A DNA stretch of 64,000 bases from [Phialemoniopsis] sp. UDSM-2020 (GCA_018873225.1 JAEILZ010000007.1:2604001-2668000), one strand, 5' to 3'. Counted from the stretch's first letter, positions 1 to 12,599 are shown. Notes: generated by a model not told the origin, from the sequence alone. Translations and numbers: made by a program.

Positions 1-741
1 GTCCATGGTGTTACCAAGATCCACGTTCTGGCCAAAACCCAGATTGAAGAGCAAGGAGTCTTGATCTGCAGGACCACAGTAGTGTCGACTTGAAGGTGCG
101 AGTAAGATCAGAGATGGAAGTGTGATGGTAGTAATATGTGGAGGGTATTTGGCGTGGCCAAGGGGACTTGGTGGAATGCTCTTGAATCGTACCAAAGTTG
201 AAAAGGCACGATGACAGAGAGAGATGATTCAGAGAGCAGTGAGACCGTTGAATAGGAAGAGAATTCAAGGAATTTGGGAGTGTATGGCAGCTAGAGGTTT
301 GCTGAATGATTAATAGCACACTCTTGCTTTCAATCAGCAAAGCCTATGCTTGAAAGGGGACAAGAACTGCCTTCCAAATGATCGACTGAATCACCTTTTT
401 GCGGGTAGGCCTGCTTGCAAGCTTGAGGTGTTTGTTTGAAGTCTTTGGCCTTTTTCTCACTTTGTCATCAAGACAAACTCAATCTGCAGCTGTCTGTTAC
501 ACCAACTTTCCCAAAAGGCCGTTTGCCATCCTTTGATCCTACTGATGTCACCACCAGACTGACAGCATTCTCTTCCCAAACTCTTTATCTCTCAGCTCCT
601 GCGGTCGTTTGATAATCTGATGAGCAAATCTATCATTTTACACGCGCGGCACTGCTCTAGGCAACAGACCACTTCCCTCTCTGAAACAAATACTGAACAA
701 CAGTAACACGCACCGCCAGAGAAATCTTCAAATCCGGCAGC
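1..741. other. Left-edge non-coding stretch, promoter side of first MYND gene
   Basis: I see no convincing coding region here. A minus-strand open frame near 11-340 shows no recognisable domain. The last part is the 5' flank of the MYND gene starting at 742. Confidence 0.4.
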
Positions 742-2466
742 ATGAGCACCAGAAAGGGCTTCAAGGTGTTTGAAGGGGATGAAGTTGACAAGGCCCTTGA
801 GAACCTGAAAAAGGAGCATTGCCTGCCCTTGAGCTTGGCTGAGAAGAAGATCGAGCCACTCCAAGTCCTATTCTCGCGACTACCTCCTGTTAACGCGGAT
901 CCCTATCCATACTTTCTGCATGAGACGGTGACCACTGACGTGGAGGTTGAAGGCAAGGTCATCATTGCTGGAGCGAATAAGACGACCGTCAAGTACAGCC
1001 AAGCAGTTCAGGGTTTTCATGACGCCTTTAAGCTCCATGGCTCGGCTGGTGACGCGAAGTCAGCTCTCCTTCGCGTGGCCCTTACTGGGAATGGGAAAAA
1101 CGACATCATTCCCTTCATCAACAAGCTCGCTTCTCTAGCCATCGACACGCCCAAGGAAGTGGTCAGGGATGACAGCACCTTGAACGGCGAGCAACTCGCG
1201 TACTATGCCTGGATCGCACGTGGTCGAAAGGACGAAGAGTCTCCTCTCCAGGGCAACACCATTCCCGCCAATTCAAACTCGCATGCTTTTCTTCCAGATA
1301 TCGCTCATCCAGAGAAGTGCGATCATTGCGGAGCCCAGGGACACCTTCAAAACTGCGCAGGCTGCTTTGTCAAGGAATCTGACCATGTCATGTTCAAGAC
1401 TTCCTACTGCAGCAAAGCCTGCCAGACCGAGGGTTGGAAGAAGCATAGGGCATACTGCAGAGACATTCAACGTCTTTCGAGAGCCACGGCTTTGTTCCAG
1501 CAAATCTTTGTCCATTTCCTTGGATCAGCATCTTGCGACACTCTGGCTGAGATTTCCGAAGAGGAGGGTGTCATTGTTGCGAAATACAACAAGTGCGGAG
1601 CCGTCGCCATGAAAACCTCCGCAAACCACGGCCCACACGTCTCTGATGCCGCGAAAGCCGTACTGATGGCATCGAACTACAACATCATCGCGAAGTCCTA
1701 CAAAGAGATTCTAGAGTTGCTTCTTGGCGGTTAGTTCCACCTTTTGATCTTTTGAGTAAAGCATGAGTACTAACATATGGTCAACTCAGGTAACCTCAAG
1801 CACATGTGGAGGGCCACTTTCATTCCGAAGAATGCGCACCGGGTGGTGAAGCAGACCGGATGCGGTGATGGATCCCCCGAGTTCTACAACTCTCTCTGGA
1901 TGCATGAGGTCATACGTCTTACAACCCACTCAGGAGTTGACATTGCCTTCGATCCAACAGGTGCTCAGTTTGGCTGGCGGGAGGTCATATCGCCTTGGGC
2001 CAATTATCGGAAGCATCGAATGATGGAGGACATGCTGTCTGAGGCTGACACCGACATGGGCGCGGAAAGAAATCTCCTTCATTTCCTTCTTCGAACCAAA
2101 CGGCTGTCATCATGGGATGGCTGGTGGGCAATGCCCATGAAGGACATTCTGATGGCACGCATCGTGTCCGCTCTCAAAGGCCAGATTGCCGCGATTGCGA
2201 ACAGTGATGGAATGTCCAAGATCCTGTCCCTCAAGCCATCTGAATTCAACCAAGCCCGAGATCGGCTTGTGGTAGCAGCTGTGGAGGCTATTACAACCCA
2301 AACACTGGGCCTGGCCAACAAGTCCAATTGGGACAGCAATGGCAACGTGAGCCTTTCTATCCGCCCAGATCGACCTCGAAAGGAATGGCTGGGCTACCCA
2401 AGCAGCACCTTGTTTCAGCATTGCCCACAGGATATTCTCCAGGACCTCCTCAGTCGTGTTGCTTGA
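742..2466 (+). CDS. MYND-type zinc finger protein (full-length paralog A)
   Basis: Two exons, 742-1729 and 1790-2466, give 554 residues. The 60-nt intron has GTTAGT, a TACTAAC branch site and CAG, and sits in phase 1 inside a Leu-Gly-Gly motif. A MYND zinc finger lies at about residues 193-239, starting CDHC and ending HRAYC with the expected Cys/His spacing. MYND fingers usually mediate protein-protein contacts. The flanking sequence has no domain I can name, so the cellular role is unknown. The ATG at 742 is the first in frame and opens MSTRKGF. The next gene downstream is a clear paralog: both share the EQLAYY..W.A.GRKDE block before the finger, the SGVD.AFDPTG.QFGW block after the intron, and the same intron position and phase. 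The exon structure is well supported; the function is not. Confidence 0.85.
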
Positions 2467-3105
2467 ACACCCACCTTTCCGGGGTGTCCTGGCCCATCCA
2501 AGGGCCAAGGGCACCAACTTACCTAGCACAATGCCAATACTGCCCCTAATATTGCCGCTCATGTGAGAAAGAACTGTTAAATACGGGGATATTGAGGTGG
2601 TTCATATGGTGAAAGAGCGCAGGGAATCTCTATCTCGCGTCTAAATTGGGCAAAGACATTCCTACCGCCCTCCTACGTTGCTAAGCTAGCTAAAGAAGAG
2701 TTGAATTTATTAAATTCATGACAGCAGTCAAACAATGCAAATGGATCTTAAGGGAATGACGTGCAAGAGATGCTTTGATGACCATTACTACATCCGACAC
2801 TGTTGTTGGATGGCAAGGCACCAATATGACAGTAGAAATCTTTCCATTAGGAAGACTTTGACCTGTTGAAAGAGCGCTATGAAAGCTTGCTTGTGAGATC
2901 TGTCGATTGTTGAAACACCCAATTGTAGATTCTATATTTGTACCGTTACGAAAGGGAGTCAATCAATACAGCATTGCGATCTCTATCAAATGTGATAAAG
3001 CAGTCCTCTTTTCCCCCCTGACCTTCGAAAAGGACCTAGTTACATCCTCCTACGTTCTGGCATCCGCCCTGATTTCCCCCAAAACTACCGGACTCCATTT
3101 CACCC
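2467..3105. other. Intergenic gap between MYND paralogs
   Basis: This holds the 3' flank of the first MYND gene and the promoter of the second. I looked here for a counterpart of the first paralog's N-terminal 130 residues and found none in any frame. Confidence 0.5.
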
Positions 3106-4527
3106 ATGGTTCAGGCTCTCGCCCGCCTCGGCGTGATGACACAAGAGTCCGGGGCAGGCGGGCACTACAACAAGAAAGCCGAACAGTTGGCCTACTACCG
3201 CTGGGTCGCACTTGGTAGGAAGGATGAGACCTCGCCTTTCAACAAGGAAGCATCGCATTCGCTCACCCTCTCGCATGCTTATCTTCCAGAAGATGCTGCT
3301 TCTCGAATCTGTGCCCATTGCGGTAGCCGTGATGCAACTAAGACGTGCTCCGGCTGCCATGTCCGTCATGGGGACCATGTCGTTTTCTGCACGAGCTATT
3401 GCAGCGCGGAGTGTCAGAAATCCGACTGGAAGAAGCACAAGGCTTACTGCCAGGATTTGCTTCGTCTGAGCCGAGCGACATCTATGGTCCAGGAGATGCT
3501 CGTCACCTTTCTCAACACGGTCTATAGCCACGACCCCGAAGCAGTTTCCGAGACCAAGGACTTTGTCACTGCCAAGTTTGGTGTTCCAGAGTCGCGAGGC
3601 TACACAGGCGAGCCAGTCATTCAGCGTTTCCCATCTCACATCTCTCCAAATGATGAGACTACCGTCGCAGTCCTGACCAACCTGCGATGCGACGACATCA
3701 TGACGATCTTCAAAGACATGTTTGAAACTTTCCTGGGTGGTAAGTAATTCCAACCTAATTTCATGACCTGGTATGATATCTGACTTGTGGTAGGTGCTGC
3801 AAAGTCGTTGCAGCTAATCAACTTCTTTCCGAAGAATATGGAGCGGCCAGTGAACAGTGGTGCTATGAATGGTGCTGTCCTTGAGGATTTCAGCTCGCTG
3901 TACGATCAGACAGTCCTACGCCTGATATCGGATAGCGGAGTTGATGTCGCTTTTGATCCCACCGGTATCCAGTTCGGATGGAAGGAAATCATGGCCCCGT
4001 GGGAGACGTACGCGGAGCATAGAATTCGTCACATCAACTCCATGAAGCCCCTGAGGGATGTTGAGACTCAGGCGCAGCTGCAAAGTTCCTATGATACTAC
4101 AGGCGCCCAGATTGGACGTTGTTCCAAGTTGATGTGCAAAATCCTTGACGAAGAAGCCGCTGCCATGAAGTGCGTAATGGAGCAAATTGCATCCTGGACC
4201 AAGGAGCGCGTCACTGGCAAAGGACTGTCTCTATCTGAATTCCTGCTCTTGGACAGCCATCGGTTTTCGAAGAGTCGAGCACCCCTCATGACCGCGGTCA
4301 AGGATGCAGTTGACGGGATTGAACGCGCTGCGGGCAAGAGCACGCTTAACCACATCTTCCTTGACAGCCGCCTGAAGATGGACTTCACCACCTCGCGCGC
4401 AGAGTATCGCAGGTTGAAGAAGGTCTGGCTTACCAAGAACCAGTATGAGCAGCTCAAGAACAACAAGCACGAGCTTGACCAGCTGTGGCTAAGGCGCCTT
4501 GACAAAGCTGGCCTCTATAACGGGTAG
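3106..4527 (+). CDS. MYND-type zinc finger protein (N-terminally shorter paralog B)
   Basis: Exons 3106-3739 and 3794-4527 give 455 residues. The 54-nt GTAAGT...TAG intron is in the same place and phase (after Gly-Gly, phase 1) as in the upstream paralog. The MYND finger lies at about residues 69-115 (CAHC ... HKAYC). The shared blocks EQLAYY, SGVDVAFDPTG and FGWKE show it arose by tandem duplication. Compared with paralog A it starts about 130 residues later, at the position equivalent to INKLASL. The ATG at 3106 (ACCCATGG) has a favourable context, so the shorter start may be genuine. A missed upstream exon cannot be excluded, although I found no candidate. Function is unknown beyond a probable protein-interaction finger. 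Confidence 0.8.
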
Positions 4528-5091
4528 AGCGCTGCACCGATTCTCGCACTTCTACCCACGAGACATACTATGGGGATGAAGCCCTTGATTTAGAGACTGA
4601 TGGAGGGAGTGGAAACCACATTGTTCTTTGTGATCAGCTGTCGTGGACATGTGGTGAAAGTGTCGAGATAGACTCCTCCAGGAGAGACATAGGGCACTCT
4701 ATTTTGTTCTTTACCAGTAGCGTAGACGCTAATACACTTGATCAATCGCTCCCATACCCTCAGCAACTAGTAGTACTATGTATCGAAAGCCTATTTTTGA
4801 GTTGTCATTGCACATCGAAGCTGGGTAGACTCGACGAGTGATGTCGTCTTCGTAGGTGCGCCAAGATCGGGTCAGGAATGTGGGGCCGGAAGTCTTATCT
4901 GCTATCGGACCCTTCCTCCCCAGGAAAATTTCTTGAAAATATGTGAAGAGAAACCACTTGCGGAACCCACCGACTTTTTACATGTGCGGCTGAGCTTCTC
5001 TCACACAAAACGCCTTCCAGACAAGTCAATCTCCCTGATTGAGTCGTCCCAGAGAAACGCCGAGTCTCAGGTCTACATACACACCGCCGCA
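4528..5091. other. Intergenic stretch before NOP13
   Basis: 3' flank of the second MYND gene and promoter/leader of the RRM gene. The NOP13 reading frame stays open upstream to 4933, but that extension does not look like the RRM protein's N-terminus. Confidence 0.4.
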
Positions 5092-6462
5092 ATGGCCGCA
5101 GACTCAAGCTCCCCGCCCTCCAGCCCGGAGCCGGCCACCGCCCCCTCCTCCGCCTCCAAGAAGCGCAAGGTCTCCCTCCCGGAGCTCGAGGTCGACGTCT
5201 CCCTCCCCGAACCCCCCTCCAAGCGTGCGAAACGTCTCCTGAAGAAGGGCAAACCCCTCCCGCCCTCCAAGAACGCCGACTCGGACGACGACAAGGATGA
5301 TGGCCAACCCAACGATGACTTGAACCTACCCGCCCAGCCCGCCGACGGCGCCCACCGCCGCAATAAAAAGGGCAAGAAGGGCGACAAAGACAAGGACGGT
5401 GAAGGCAAGGAGAAAAAAGAAGAAGTCCACGGCGTCTGGATCGGCAACCTGCCCTTCACCCTCACTCGGCCCGAGCTGTTCAAGTGGCTCGTCGAGAACT
5501 CGGGCGGGTCCATCCCCGAGGAGAGCATCACGCGCGTCAACCTGCCCGCGGGCAAAAAGGCCAACGACCCCCGGCAGCGGCCCCACAACCAGCACTCGGA
5601 CAAGCTGGCGCCGCAGAACCGCGGCTTCGCCTACGTCGATTTCGCGACCTACGACGCCTGCATCGCGGCCATCGCCCTGTCCGAGACGGAGCTCGGCAAC
5701 AGGCGCCTGCTCATCAAGAACAGCAAGTCGTTCGAGGGCAGACCGACTCCGGCCCCGGCGGCGGCGCAACAAGAAGGCGCGGACGGTGCTGGTGCTGCCG
5801 CCGCTGCGGAACCGGCTAACACGAGCCGCAAGATCTTCGTCGGCAACCTAGGCTTCGCGACGACCGAGGACGACCTCTGGTCCCACTTTGACAAGTGCGG
5901 CGAGATCGAGTGGGTCAAGGTGGCCACCTTTGAGGACACGGGCAAGTGCAAGGGCTACGGCTGGGTCAAGTTCAAGGAGGCCGACGGCGCCGCCTGGGCC
6001 GTCAAGGGCTTCGTGCGGATAAAGGAGGAGATCGAGACCGAGGAGGACTTCATGGACATCGAGAAGAAGGAAGACGGCGAAGGGGAGGACGACGACGAGG
6101 ACTCTGCTGAAGACGAGGATACCAAGAAGGCGGCACCCGCACCCAAAAAGACAAAGATGCGCAAGTGGTGGGTCAACATGCTGAGGGGCAGGCCGCTCAA
6201 GATCCAGTTCGCCGAGGACGACCAGACGAGGTACAAGAAGAGGTTTGGCAAAGACGCCAAAAAGGAGAGAACCGAGGGCGGTGGCGGTGGTAGACGCCGA
6301 GACGATGCTACAGCGGCGACAGACGGCCAGGAGCAAGCAGAGGCTACTCCCCGTGAGCAAAGAAAGCCTCGCAAGGAGATCCAGTATCGTGAAGACATCA
6401 ACGTTGCCAGGCTTACAGGTGCTGCTGTGGCTCCTCAAGGAAAGAAGACTACCTTCGAGTAG
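5092..6462 (+). CDS. NOP13: Nop13-like nucleolar RNA-binding protein, two RRMs
   Basis: Single exon of 456 residues. I chose the ATG at 5092 (CGCAATGG, strong context, opening MAADSSS) over the open extension back to 4933. The N-terminus is Ser/Pro-rich and then Lys-rich with nuclear-localisation-like runs. RRM1 begins at about residue 113 with VWIGNL and has a long loop before its RNP1 strand (GFAYVDF). RRM2 begins at about 246 with IFVGNL and GYGWVKF. RRM2 is interrupted by an acidic, Lys-containing insert at about residues 308-360 before its last strand (RPLKIQF). The C-terminus is basic. This layout fits the yeast Nop13 family, found in nucleolar pre-ribosomal particles. The role in ribosome biogenesis is inferred from family membership. 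Confidence 0.85.
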   Translation: MAADSSSPPSSPEPATAPSSASKKRKVSLPELEVDVSLPEPPSKRAKRLLKKGKPLPPSKNADSDDDKDDGQPNDDLNLPAQPADGAHRRNKKGKKGDKDKDGEGKEKKEEVHGVWIGNLPFTLTRPELFKWLVENSGGSIPEESITRVNLPAGKKANDPRQRPHNQHSDKLAPQNRGFAYVDFATYDACIAAIALSETELGNRRLLIKNSKSFEGRPTPAPAAAQQEGADGAGAAAAAEPANTSRKIFVGNLGFATTEDDLWSHFDKCGEIEWVKVATFEDTGKCKGYGWVKFKEADGAAWAVKGFVRIKEEIETEEDFMDIEKKEDGEGEDDDEDSAEDEDTKKAAPAPKKTKMRKWWVNMLRGRPLKIQFAEDDQTRYKKRFGKDAKKERTEGGGGGRRRDDATAATDGQEQAEATPREQRKPRKEIQYREDINVARLTGAAVAPQGKKTTFE

Positions 6463-6985
6463 TATTGCTGTGTTGGTTGGACTATACAATGAATGGCCTC
6501 GAAAACTTTATGTGCCTATTTTGCCTTGGTAGAAGAAAAGATACCCTGACGATTTCATGTTATCTACGTTCTTGATCACACACACACATTAATTCCGACC
6601 AATTTGCAAGTGAGGAATTCCATTTCACTAGAAACCTTGTTAGACAGTCTGAGATACATCATGGTCTTGTGACATGTAAAGCCACGAAAGGAGAGTAGCC
6701 GCTTTTTGACTTTGCCGTCCTAATTAGACGGGGATGTCGAGCAGGGGAACAAAGTCCAGCCAGCAGTATGTTGCCGTCATCATGTATGCGAGGTGGTAAT
6801 CGCGGAGCCAAGAAAAAGCTAGGAAATGAACACAACGCAGCCCAGTAATGATCACAGCAAGGAAATAGAGAAACAATGTGCTCCGTCCGTACACGCCGAT
6901 ATCCTGTCCGTTTGCCGGATCCTTAACTTCTTCTCCAAATCGCAGAAAAGACGTGTGCACTGAGTAGGTTGAAAGTGGTCGGCCC
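6463..6985. other. Convergent intergenic region NOP13 / NBR1
   Basis: Both neighbouring genes end here. It contains a (CA)6 run at 6577-6588 and no convincing ORF. The 78-codon minus-strand frame near 6724-6960 looks like chance. Confidence 0.4.
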
Positions 6986-9765
6986 CTACTTCTTCAGAAG
7001 CTTCTTCTGCTGGTCCTCAAGGTACTCCTCGTCCGAAGCATCAAGGATGTCGTACTCCTCGTCCGTCATGAAGCCGTCAGCAGAGTCGTCCTCAGCCCAC
7101 TCATCATCCTCCTCAAAGTCATCAATCTCCTCGTTGACATCGACATCAGCAGCAACAGAGTTAGGTGCGGCCTCTTCGTACATGCTTGCAATGGGTGACT
7201 CCTTCTCGAGTTTGGGGAAGATCATCTGGCTTGACTCCTCCGGCTTGGCAGGAGCCACTTCACGGGTGACCTCTGGAGCAATCTCCTGGACCTCTTCCTT
7301 GACAGGAGTCTCTTCCTTGGCGGGTGCTACGGGAGTGGCATTGACCATCGGGATCCGAGACTGAACAACAATATGGCACCAGAGACGGTCGCCGAAGCGG
7401 AAGCCATCCGGAGTAGTCAGACGCCAGTATGAGGTACGTTTGCCAAGCTGGCTCGGGGATCTCAGAGGCACGTGGAAAGTGCAAGTCTCGCCGGGGCCAA
7501 TATCCCGCGCACAAGGTCCACTCTCTGAGGCGGCTAGGAGCTCCTTGGTGCCAACGGGGTGAAGGTGGTTGACGAGGCCCATGAAGTCACCACCGACGAA
7601 CTTGATGCGAGTACCAGCGGGCCAGGAGACAGTGCCCTCATTCCGGAGAGTCCACGTCTGCTCAAACTCGCGGTTAGGAGCCAAACCAGTACCATCAGCG
7701 ATGGCATCCTCAACAAAGACGGCAACCAAGTCCTCAGGGGAAGGCTCCGACTTGACATCCTCGACGGGCTTCTCGACCTCAGCCTTAGGCTCGGGCTCGG
7801 GCTCACTAGGCTTGACATCGACCACAGTACGAACGGAATCGATGGCAATTCCTTGGTCTGTGACCGAAGTCTCTGTAGCCACAGAGCTCGTGGCCTCGTC
7901 ACGGACTCGGTCGCCCATGACGCGCATAGGCTTACCGTTCAGGTGCTCGCCATGCGTGCTCACACTGCAACCGCGAACGGGGGTCTTGAACTTGATAAGA
8001 GGGTGAGTCTTGTTGTGCGTGTTGGATGGGCAAGCTTCGCAGCTTGCGCAGAAGTCGGTGTCGTGGCAGACGGCGCACTTGTAGCGGTCGCCAACGATGT
8101 AGGTAGATCTAGCCTTGCTCGAGATGTTGCATAGCGGTCCATCGCAGCAAATGCCGAAATGAGTGGGCTTACCAGGCAGGCGGGCATTGCTGGTCTCCTG
8201 GATGGGCTCATAGAGTGGGACGAAGCGGTGGTTGGGGTGAATGAACCCAGCATCCTCATGACACTGAGAGCAGTAGTCCCAATCGGGGCAGTCGAGGCAC
8301 TTGTAACGGACACCAGTGATGTAGCTGTCACAGCTGTCGCAGATGGCATTGTGCACACGATCTCGACCGGCGGGGAGACGCTTAGAGATGCTAGCGCTGA
8401 AAATTGTGCCGGCGACGGCTGGAACGAAGGCATGCTTGGGGTGGTGGCCATGCTGGTCTTTCTCAAAGCAAGCTTTGCAGAGATCAAAGTCATAGCATGA
8501 AGTGCAGTGCACGAACTCTTCCTCGGCCATTTCTGAGATGCAATTGTTGCAGGTTCGCACGACATCCGACTGATAGAGCAGGTGGCTGATGGAGGGTGCA
8601 ACCTGGGCAACGCTGCTGGCATTGCTCGAGTTCAGCTTGTCGATTGTCTCGACATTGCTCGAGACCGGCTTGGCCATTTTATCGAACCAATCGATGGCCG
8701 TCGCCGTCGCCGTCTTCGTCTTGGGCTTGGGTGTGATCCTCTCTGTGGTGCTGTTGATGATGACACCATTCTTGACAACACGCTTAATCAGCCAGTGAGA
8801 GGCATCACGGCAAGTGATTCCCTTCTCGACGCAGTCAATGCAGAGGTCGAAGTCGCCATCATCGCAAGACGAGCAGTGGTAGTGAGCCTCGGGAATAGTC
8901 TCATCGCAGCTGTTGCAGCACACGGCATAGCCTGTCCGGGGCACATCATTCTGACAGGGTGGGTCGGTGATCATGGGAATGGAAATGAGACTCTCGCGAG
9001 GCGCAGGCTTTGCCATCTCAGCTGTATGTAGCGGCGGAGGAGGACCGAATGAAGGGTGGTACGCAGGGTTGGAAAGGCGGCCAGGGTCGGAAAGGCGGAC
9101 AGGCAGAGAACGAATGCTCGAAGTAGGTTGGATGACAGGTCGTGTCATTCCAGGGCGGGCAGTGGCCGCCTTGAGGCGTGCGAACTCGGCCGACTCGTGG
9201 GGAATGGCCGAAGGGAACGAAAGTTGCTCTCTCAACTTGGGAGGTACCATGAGATCGGGGTATCGGGGACCAGACTTTGCGTCCTCAGGTACATCCTCTA
9301 GGGTGACGGGCTTGGGCACGACCTTGCGAGCCTCAGCTTCGCCCTGCGAATCGTCGGTCGGTGTTTGAGAAGAATCGCTCTCCTCGTGAGCGGCCGGAGC
9401 CTCCTTCTGGGTGGTGACTCGCAGCTTGAGCTTCGATTTGGCCTTGGCCGCCCGATAAAGCTGCTTGTAGGCAGAGGTGTTCTCAGGTGTCAGGGTGACA
9501 TAGGTTGCGAGCGAGTCCGAGTATCGCTCGATCAACGTATCGGTGCCCTGGGCGATGGGAAGAATGGCTCGGAGCTGTTGGGGGATGGCTTATCAGTGCA
9601 TGCTCGCCTTTGTTAATCGGGAAATTGCTGAGCATGACGTACCTTATCTTCGAGATCGCTGGCGCCGAGATCACGCAGCGGAAGCTTGAGCTTCTTGACG
9701 TAGCCATCATGGTTGACCTTGAGGCTGATGAGGGTATCTGGAGATGCTGGGGTAGGGGCAGCCAT
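6986..9765 (-). CDS. NBR1: NBR1-type selective autophagy cargo receptor (PB1, 4 x ZZ, FW domain)
   Basis: Exons 9765-9643 and 9574-6986 (68-nt GTACGT...CAG intron, phase 0) give 903 residues. The first exon is needed to complete the PB1 domain: ISLKVNHDGYVKKLKLPL is spliced to LRAILPIAQGTDTLIERY (about residues 12-95). Four ZZ-type zinc fingers follow at about 259-306, 383-426, 448-494 and 513-569. An FW (NBR1-like) domain at about 655-780 contains TWTLRNEGTVSWPAG. The acidic tail includes EEYDIL at about 880-885, a good fit to an Atg8-interacting motif (aromatic-x-x-aliphatic preceded by acidic residues). Known NBR1 proteins link ubiquitinated cargo, peroxisomes or vacuolar hydrolases to Atg8. 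I see no UBA domain, as in other fungal members. Family assignment is firm; the Atg8 motif is an inference. Confidence 0.9.
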
Positions 9766-12599
9766 CTTTGCGGATTGACAGATGCTGCGAATGATGATGG
9801 AAATGTCAGTATCGCAGCGAGCGGAAGGTGAGGAAGGCTATCTATGGGCGGTGGGTGGATGCAGTGCTGCTGCCTCAGCAGGTGCGGAGATAGGATAGGG
9901 CGGCTAAGCTTACCACTGCACGATCTAGTGAAGTGGCGGAGGCGGTGGATTTCAAATGAGGCAAACAGGGAGGAGTAAGCTGCCTGCCGTGATGGACTAT
10001 CAAGACCGACAAACGCAGGCAAAGAGACAAGACCTGCTTGATCGCCCTTTGGTGATGGATGAAGAAAGTGGAAGAAGGTGAAGGTGGGAGAGAGAGGTGG
10101 TGGGAAGGCAAGAAGGCGAAAGAGGAGTGAGTGAGTGAGTGAGGAGTAAGTAAGGATGGTAAACCGACTTAAGTGAGTGAATGGGTGATCCGGCCAAGAA
10201 GTGGTGAAGCTTGCCGTGTCATGCGTACACAGGCGGCGATGGCGACCAGGGCTTTGACTGGCTGAAGCCAAGGGGCGGTGGGTGGTGGTGTGGGCATGGA
10301 CGTGGGCGGCCGGCCTCTGTGCGGGTCCCAGGCTTTCCCTGTGCACTGGGTTTTTAGTGGGTGCAATGGATTCACGGGGGCGGGTCTTGAATAAGTCATT
10401 CACTGCAATTCAGGGTTCAGTCCATAGACGGCCATTTGACACATGAGGAGCTCTCATATTAAATTCCATTTCCTCGTGGGATCATCCCACTACCTCAAGA
10501 CGATGTATATTGCCCGACTTCTGCAAGGGCGTGATGCTCAGTGCCGCTCGAGCTGAACAGTCCCTGGTAACCTACAGAAGTCCTGGAGTACGGTGGTAGG
10601 CAGATATGGCGTCTGCGCAATCGGGGGCCTGGGTCCTCCCTGTAAGAAACGCCCAGCTCCGCTAGCTCGGCACTGATAAGGTGAGGCGAGGCGAGAGGGA
10701 GACGGGCACGAGAGTCAGTCACTCACTTCACTCACACCAACAATCATCATGGATCCCGGATGGCACACCCACCCCTCTTACCAATCCAAGGGCGGCCACT
10801 AACAGCTCTCCATACGTGCTACGGTATGAGGCTGTTAGCCTTTTGCTCGTCCGTACGCCTGGCCGCGTACTTTGGTAAGGGCTTACGTAGCCCACTATGC
10901 TACCTGGAGAGTGGCTCTAGGTCTGGAAACTCCGCGAGCCTTTCCATCCCAAAATGATAAAAGGCCAACATCGATTACGAAACCACGCCTCCTGCTACGA
11001 GCTATGGGTTATGTGTTTGTTTGTCTGTTCCACGAGATTCTCATTGCTCAAGTAATCCTGGGCTCTGCTTGCCATGTGTAAGGAACAGCGTTGGCGAAGG
11101 CTAATTAGCAGCTAACACCAACATTTCCGATCCATCGCGTTGATCTCTTGGTTTTGCCCATCTTTGCTATGCCTACACAAGCACAAGCTCGGCCTGAAAT
11201 TTGGTAGCACCGTCGAACAAGCTCGTCTTTGCGGAGTTTGCTGTTGGCGTCGGCCGAGATTCCTCATGGTGTCCGTGGTAGCACATGATGATTTATGCCC
11301 TCAGCGCGAGCCAGCCATTACACCGCCGCTCTCCGTGTAAAAACTACCTGCAGCTCTTAGAGCTATCTTCCCAATCCAGCCTCATGAATAGGACAGCTCC
11401 GTCGGACCTGATGTGCGCTGGGGAAGCTCCCCAACGAGTCAGACATGCAGGCAAACATGATACACTTCCTAGTGAACCAACGATCGCCGTCCCACGGCTC
11501 GCTAGAGTTGGGCCCCGAGCGCTGATCACAAGGCGGGGAAAATATGTAAGTGCTCATATGGGCTCGGCAACACCACACACGCTTTGGTCACACCGACCGA
11601 CCGGACGGACAGCGTTTAACTCGCATCATGCTTCCTCAGGGGCATCATAAACGTAAATGGAAGCACAATGCCATACTCCTGCTCTGGCATGTAACACTGC
11701 CTGTAGACGTGATGTGAGCATGGCCATGATGTAAATCCTCCTTCGATCCGCAGAAATCCGTGCAGTATCTAGGTATGCATGATAGACACACCTCATCATC
11801 TCATCGTTCCCACTCAATGACAGCCTTATAGTTGTAATAGAACTTTCTCCTTCTCGTCCAGCCTTTGTCTCAGAGCAAGTTTTGTCGCTCCCTTGTGTAC
11901 TCCCTCCCTTCCCGTCCGAACCCCTAGCGGTATTCACTATCCAACTTTCTATCCTGTCTGTACCCGAGCCACTGCTGCTCGGCTCCGTCATCTCTGTGAG
12001 ACCGCGGACCGGGTATCTCCCACACCGCCCCGAGATCACTCGAAAGCTGGGACGGACTCGTTGACAAGCAAAACCACCATCGGGCCTCGCCACTCCGCGA
12101 TTTACAGATTAGCCCACTCCGGACCGCATTTCAAAGCAAAGCGGCGAGAGCAGGTGTCAGGGCCCACGAAAGGAGCGGTGGCGAGACACCGCGGTCAGGC
12201 TACAGCCGTGACACGTATTCCCTGGTGACACCAAGTAACCAACAAGCAGGGAAGCAAACACATCAAAGACAGAGGTGGTAAGGGAGAATGACACGTTCCT
12301 GCGAGGTATTGACTTATATGTTCGGGTAGTGTGATGCGCCTCCACCCAGCAGTCGTACATAGTAAGGGGATCGAAATCACAGCCTTGAACCTTCGTAGAA
12401 CAGAAACATAATTTACTAATTTGCCTCGTTCGCTGCGATACTCTAATAGTCGTAACAAACACCTCTACCTAGACATATAACCCTATCTTACCACGAGACA
12501 AGCGGTATGCGCGCCTTCCTGAACCCCCGGAGGCACAAGTCCTCGCCCCTTCGCTCCCTAATGTAGGGCCGCTTCGCCCCCTCCGGCTGGCCGGGCCAT
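9766..12599. other. 2.8-kb gene-empty region
   Basis: The part nearest 9766 is the NBR1 promoter/5' leader, with pyrimidine-rich minus-strand sequence. A (GAGT)n microsatellite lies at 10125-10143. Open frames here are short, appear on both strands and show no recognisable domain. I found no tRNA, transposon terminal repeats or long duplicated segment by eye. Confidence 0.4.
10125..10143. repeat. (GAGT)n microsatellite
   Basis: Four and three-quarter copies of GAGT, inside a purine-rich tract upstream of NBR1. Confidence 0.8.

Noticed and set aside
5326..6489. Several antisense and +1 frames over NOP13
   Set aside because: Shadows caused by GC-biased codons in the RRM gene.
9483..10403. 306-codon minus-strand frame upstream of NBR1
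   Set aside because: Pyrimidine-rich, Ser/Pro/His low complexity with no domain. It overlaps the NBR1 first exon and intron in another frame and is probably leader or promoter.
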